7,475 nt of DNA from an uncultured Fretibacterium sp. (GTDB lineage: Bacteria > Synergistota > Synergistia > Synergistales > Aminobacteriaceae). Shown in pieces: positions 5,916-7,475 of the stretch. The notes beneath the pieces were generated by a model, which was given only the letters and a program-made list of their open reading frames with translations, had not been told where the DNA came from and searched no databases. The DNA lies in the NCBI RefSeq assembly GCF_938030725.1, contig NZ_CALHIQ010000150.1, positions 1 through 7,475 of the forward strand, in the 5' to 3' direction. Positions within the stretch are counted from its first letter, which is position 1; the number at the start of each line of letters is the position of its first letter. The position numbers and the translations under genes were made by a program.

Positions 5916-6473
5916 TTGCAAAGGATGAGGAATATCCACGTTCTGTTGTTGGCTGCATTGATGGTTTTCTGTCTCGCCTGCACGGCGCCTGGGGCAGTTC
6001 GCCCACGGCGCAGCGCTACGCGCGACACTCAGGCCAAGGCGGCTGCCGCACGGGCGGCGGAGGAAAAGCTGACGGGCGACGTGGGCCGGGGATCGGACCT
6101 GGCCGCGATTGGTACCCCGAAAAAGGCGGCCACTACCTTTACGGGCTTCCCAGCAGGGACGCTTCCGGGAAACGGTGGAAGGAGTGCTGCAGTCAGTCCC
6201 AGGGCAGAAACGATGGAAAGCGACGTGGCCCCCTCTCGGGTCGCGCTGGTGGGCGATCCTCTCATCGCCCCGATCAGCGATTCGAACGTGGGCGACAAGC
6301 TGGATAAGATCGTCGCGATTGCGGACCACGTGGGCTACACCCTCGTGATGCGACCGCGGTACCGGCCCCGCTCCCTTCTGGAGCCGCCCTATTCCTATTA
6401 CCTGATGCGAGGGAAGCGCAGGCTAAAGACGCTCTTTTTTGACCGACAACTGAAGCTGGTCCTGATGAACTGA
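5916..6473 (+). CDS. Small exported or membrane-anchored protein of unknown function
   Basis: A 185-residue protein not assigned to any family. It opens with a signal-like segment: basic start (R3, R5), hydrophobic core (about 7-18), then C-L-A-C-T-A-P-G. C22 is preceded by L-A, but Cys19 occupies the -3 position of the lipobox where Leu, Val or Ile is usual. It could therefore be an atypical lipoprotein, or be cut by signal peptidase I nearby. Residues about 24-105 are rich in Ala, Arg, Gly, Pro and Ser and look disordered. The C-terminal part (about 106-185) looks folded, with a D-P-L-I-A-P-I motif, an amphipathic stretch (about 125-140) and a basic ending (R-G-K-R-R-L-K-T-L-F-F-D-R-Q-L-K-L). 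Start TTG 5916 is set by GGAGG. The channel gene begins 14 bases after its stop, suggesting one transcript. The signal and ordered C-terminus make this frame more convincing than the overlapping one at 5891-6307. Confidence 0.65.
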   Translation: MQRMRNIHVLLLAALMVFCLACTAPGAVRPRRSATRDTQAKAAAARAAEEKLTGDVGRGSDLAAIGTPKKAATTFTGFPAGTLPGNGGRSAAVSPRAETMESDVAPSRVALVGDPLIAPISDSNVGDKLDKIVAIADHVGYTLVMRPRYRPRSLLEPPYSYYLMRGKRRLKTLFFDRQLKLVLMN

Positions 6474-6487
6474 CGCGGGCCCATGGA

Positions 6488-7475
6488 ATGAGCGTCCGCT
6501 TCACGAAGACCGTGAAAAATGCAAGACGGGGGATCGCCCTCTCCAGGAAGTTCAAACACCGCTTTCTCGGGGCTGTGGCGCTCCTCCTTCTGCTGTTACT
6601 TCTTGCCACGCTGCTCGTGTGGTGGCAGGAGGACGGGTTCCGGGGGTCCTTCTGGGGGGCCTTCTGGAGCGTCCTCTTCACGTTGATCGGGCAGGGCGAG
6701 TTTGCGTCCCATCCCAATACCTTCGTGGGGCGCATCATCGTCTTTTTCCTCTCGATCTTTGGCGTAGCCCTCTTTGGAGTTGTCTTCGCGGAGGTGATGC
6801 AGCGCCTGATCAACAGCCGGTTGAAGGAGATGTTGGGGATGAGTACCTGCAAATTTCAGGGGCACGCCGTGATCTGCGGCTGGAACACGCGCGGACCGTA
6901 CCTCGTGCGGCAGCTCATGGCCTCGGGGAGCGAGATTGCCGTCGTGGCCGAGGAGCGGCCGACGGGCCTTCATGCCGACGTGTTCTTCGTTCAGGGCAAC
7001 CCATCGGACAGGGGTTCCCTGCTCAAGGCGGGGGTCGAGCGCGCCAGAGCGGCGGTCATCCTCTGGGACCCGAAGTTCGGGGACGACGACTCACGGGCCA
7101 TCCTGACGGGCCTGGCCGTAGAGAGCGCCGCGCCGCAGATATACTCCGTCATGGAGCTCCACAACCCGGAGAACGAGCGCTATGCCCGCTACGCGCACGT
7201 GGACGACATCCTCTACACGGACAGCCTCATCGCGGACATCACGGGGATCTGCACGCACTTCGAGGGCATCTCCTCTTTTATCAAGGACATCCTCTCTACC
7301 TCGGACGACGGACACAGCTTCGCCTCCTTCGACGTGCCCCCGGAGTTTGAAGGAAGGACGATGGAGGCGCTCTTCGCCCACTTCCGCGCTCAGGGAACGC
7401 TGCCCGTCGGCGTGATCGTCCCGCCCGCGGAAGACCGGGAAGCTCTGGTCTCTCAGTGGGTTTCCCACGTGGACC
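6488..7475 (+). CDS. Two-TM ion channel with RCK (TrkA-N) domain, 3' end cut off
   Basis: Open from ATG 6488 to the window end, giving 329 residues without a stop. A basic N-terminus (1-25) leads to TM1 (about 27-46, with eight Leu in a row), a pore helix and loop (about 51-75), and TM2 (about 81-104). These are followed by a cytoplasmic RCK domain: G-H-A-V-I-C-G-W-N-T-R-G (125-136) as the Rossmann turn, A-V-V-A-E-E (151-156), G-N-P-S-D-R-G-S-L-L-K-A-G-V (170-183) and A-A-V-I-L (188-192). A TrkA-C-like part starts near 278 (D-V-P-P-E-F-E-G-R-T-M). This is the architecture of MthK-type ligand-gated potassium channels, and the G-W-N turn resembles the G-W-S of MthK. Unusually, the selectivity filter reads T-L-I-G-Q-G-E (65-71) instead of T-x-V-G-Y-G-D, so potassium selectivity cannot be assumed. 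ATG 6488 lacks a good ribosome site; an ATG at 6483 stops after two codons. It probably depends on translation of the gene 14 bases upstream. Confidence 0.88.
   Translation, partial: MSVRFTKTVKNARRGIALSRKFKHRFLGAVALLLLLLLLATLLVWWQEDGFRGSFWGAFWSVLFTLIGQGEFASHPNTFVGRIIVFFLSIFGVALFGVVFAEVMQRLINSRLKEMLGMSTCKFQGHAVICGWNTRGPYLVRQLMASGSEIAVVAEERPTGLHADVFFVQGNPSDRGSLLKAGVERARAAVILWDPKFGDDDSRAILTGLAVESAAPQIYSVMELHNPENERYARYAHVDDILYTDSLIADITGICTHFEGISSFIKDILSTSDDGHSFASFDVPPEFEGRTMEALFAHFRAQGTLPVGVIVPPAEDREALVSQWVSHVD

Noticed and set aside
5891..6307. Overlapping open frame in the secreted-protein gene.
   Set aside because: No signal or ordered segments, Gly/Arg-rich; the 5916 frame has a signal peptide and a good ribosome site.
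6619..7350. Plus-strand open frame of 243 codons inside the channel gene.
   Set aside because: The overlapping frame from 6488 encodes clear membrane spans and an RCK domain; this one is Gly/Arg-rich shadow coding.
1..7475. Insertion sequences, CRISPR arrays, tRNA or rRNA genes, phage or defence genes.
   Set aside because: No transposase or integrase motifs, no spaced repeats, no tRNA-like cloverleaf or T-loop sequence in the gaps; no multi-gene defence or novel system is supported.

Overview
The window reads as an ordinary, dense, all-plus-strand stretch of a high-GC bacterial chromosome. It has eight protein genes, no RNA gene, no mobile element and no CRISPR array. The mix fits a flagellated or chemotactic, Gram-negative-type bacterium: a compact primary sigma factor without the long non-conserved region of the proteobacterial form, a CheV-type CheW-receiver coupling protein, a signal-peptide protein and several TTG/GTG starts. 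Synergistota would fit, but this is a low-confidence guess from general character, not from an alignment.

Layout. Positions 6-1660 hold a two-gene unit: a polytopic DUF2157-type membrane protein and a GDYXXLXY-type membrane-anchored protein, overlapping by 4 bases. Positions 1710-2702 encode a zinc-dependent membrane-dipeptidase-type peptidase (family M19) starting at TTG. After a 153-base gap with a plausible extended -10 promoter comes the CheV-like gene (2856-3791). It is followed by a 193-base structured intergenic region with a 9-bp hairpin (possible terminator) and a second, longer imperfect hairpin. An unrecognised 216-residue protein (3985-4635) then leads into rpoD (4711-5844), the primary sigma factor. 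A small C(UUCG)G hairpin sits on the rpoD stop codon. Next come a secreted or membrane-anchored protein of unknown function (5916-6473) and, 14 bases later, a two-TM ion channel with a cytoplasmic RCK/TrkA-N domain. The channel is cut off by the window end.

How the genes relate. Only three couplings are supported by the sequence: DUF2157 with GDYXXLXY (overlap), the unknown gene with rpoD (same strand, 75-base gap, no terminator seen between them), and the secreted protein with the channel (14-base gap). The remainder look like independent housekeeping or signalling genes. I found no convincing undescribed multi-gene system. The most distinctive item is the channel, whose pore signature reads G-Q-G-E where potassium channels have G-Y-G-D. 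The structured leader before the unknown gene and rpoD comes second.
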